From assembly GCF_937912035.1 (NCBI RefSeq), contig NZ_CALDPF010000010.1:1-64000 (forward strand): 64,000 nt of DNA, written 5' to 3'. Source of the stretch: an uncultured Bacteroides sp. (GTDB taxonomy: Bacteria > Bacteroidota > Bacteroidia > Bacteroidales > Bacteroidaceae). Numbering within the stretch: position 1 is the first letter of the stretch; each line of letters starts with the position of its first letter. Shown here piece by piece: positions 63,465 through 64,000 of the stretch. The position numbers and the translations under genes were made by a program. The notes beneath the pieces are model-generated. The model had not been told where the DNA came from. It saw only the letters and a program-made list of their open reading frames with translations, and searched no databases.

Positions 63465-64000
63465 ATGATTAAGTTAGGTTTAGATGTAGGTTCAACAACT
63501 GCAAAAATGGTTGCTGTAGATAAAGAAGGTCGTATCATATATTCAAAATACGAAAGGCATAATGCGAAGGCAAAGGATGTGATTATTTTAATGCTTAAAG
63601 AACTGGGAACTATAGTAAATAATGAAGATATTGCTATAAGAATAACAGGTTCAGTTGGAATGGGACTTTCAGAAAAATATGGTATTCCGTTTGTGCAGGA
63701 AGTGGTTGCAGCAACAAAGGCTGTTCAGAATAAATATCCACATATAGTATCTATGATAGATATAGGAGGTGAAGATGCCAAAGTTGTTTTCTTTAAGGAT
63801 TCAGAAGCTGTTGACCTACGTATGAACGGCAACTGTGCCGGAGGTACAGGGGCTTTCATAGACCAGATGGCCATTATTCTTGGTGTCAGTGTGGATGAAA
63901 TGAATGAACTGGCAATGAATGCTACACATGTATATCCGATAGCTTCACGCTGTGGCGTTTTCTGTAAGACTGATATACAAAATCTTATAGCCAAGAATGT
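63465..64000 (+). CDS. 2-hydroxyacyl-CoA dehydratase activase-family protein, 3' truncated by the window
   Basis: The frame is open to the end of the window (178 codons). It shows the ASKHA phosphate loops DVGSTTAK (residues 7-14) and DIGGEDAK near 102, and cysteine motifs CAGGTGAFIDQMA and SRCGVFCKTD that bind the bridging [4Fe-4S] cluster. BadF/BcrA/HgdC-type activases use ATP to inject an electron into a dehydratase. In Bacteroidetes such frames are usually part of a much longer fused protein. Confidence 0.85.
   Translation, partial: MIKLGLDVGSTTAKMVAVDKEGRIIYSKYERHNAKAKDVIILMLKELGTIVNNEDIAIRITGSVGMGLSEKYGIPFVQEVVAATKAVQNKYPHIVSMIDIGGEDAKVVFFKDSEAVDLRMNGNCAGGTGAFIDQMAIILGVSVDEMNELAMNATHVYPIASRCGVFCKTDIQNLIAKN

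Noticed and set aside
1..64000. CRISPR array, tRNA, rRNA or insertion sequence
   Set aside because: No regularly spaced direct repeats, no tRNA-like cloverleaf, no transposase motif was found on reading through. The hsdS repeat is a domain duplication, and TTGACA repeats are too irregular for CRISPR.

Overview
The window looks like a gut Bacteroidales chromosome (Bacteroides/Phocaeicola/Prevotella type) carrying most of a large integrative and conjugative element (ICE). Three things point there: repeated matches to the Bacteroidetes promoter (TTTG, about 19-21 nt, TAnnTTTG), almost no Shine-Dalgarno sequences, and a Tra set whose order (ParA, DUF3408, DUF4134, DUF4133, VirB4-like TraG, TraJ, TraK, TraL, TraM, TraN) is that of Bacteroides conjugative transposons. 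No integrase, relaxase, insertion sequence, tRNA, rRNA or CRISPR array was seen, so at least one ICE end and probably the mobilisation genes lie outside the window.

Layout: 1-1150 palindromic repeats, an M15 peptidase and a gene-poor stretch. 1153-2855 an unknown protein in operon with an XRE regulator. 2901-7209 small DNA-binding proteins and a primase/helicase. 7299-8378 an Abi_2 (AbiD/F-like) gene preceded by a short terminator-like RNA. 8406-11281 a SLOG protein, a phosphoribosyltransferase, an array of TTGACA repeats and small accessory genes including DUF2958. 11282-12090 a non-coding stretch with its own promoter and several compound hairpins.

12055-24140 is one long operon: Cro-like regulator, WYL regulator, a fusion of a degenerate N6-methylase, a target-recognition-like region and a histidine-kinase-like ATPase, a receiver-domain protein, then hsdM, hsdS and hsdR. 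I consider this the most novel unit: a type I restriction operon with what looks like its own two-component system, built on a methylase that has lost its catalytic motifs. Its HsdS is also odd, with two TRDs about 95% identical. 24237-28586 adds a DUF2130 protein and a compact CBASS operon (HNH-SAVED effector, CD-NTase, E2-like protein).

28710-56489 is the conjugation region on the minus strand, transcribed from traA at the right end towards accessory genes at the left (ArdC-like, TOPRIM, DUF3945 and a protein with a MutS domain I). It is interrupted at 35494-40531 by plus-strand genes: a glucosaminidase and a tandem pair of DUF262 (GmrSD-like) proteins. The defence cargo (about 12-28.6 kb and 36.5-40.5 kb) is visibly richer in A+T than the tra backbone.

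56655-64000 is probably chromosomal: a terminator, a tripartite RND efflux operon, a divergent AraC regulator and the start of a 2-hydroxyacyl-CoA dehydratase activase-family gene that runs off the window.

Working picture: the ICE transfers itself with a Bacteroides-type T4SS and pays its way with at least five separate anti-phage or anti-DNA modules, several controlled by their own small repressors.
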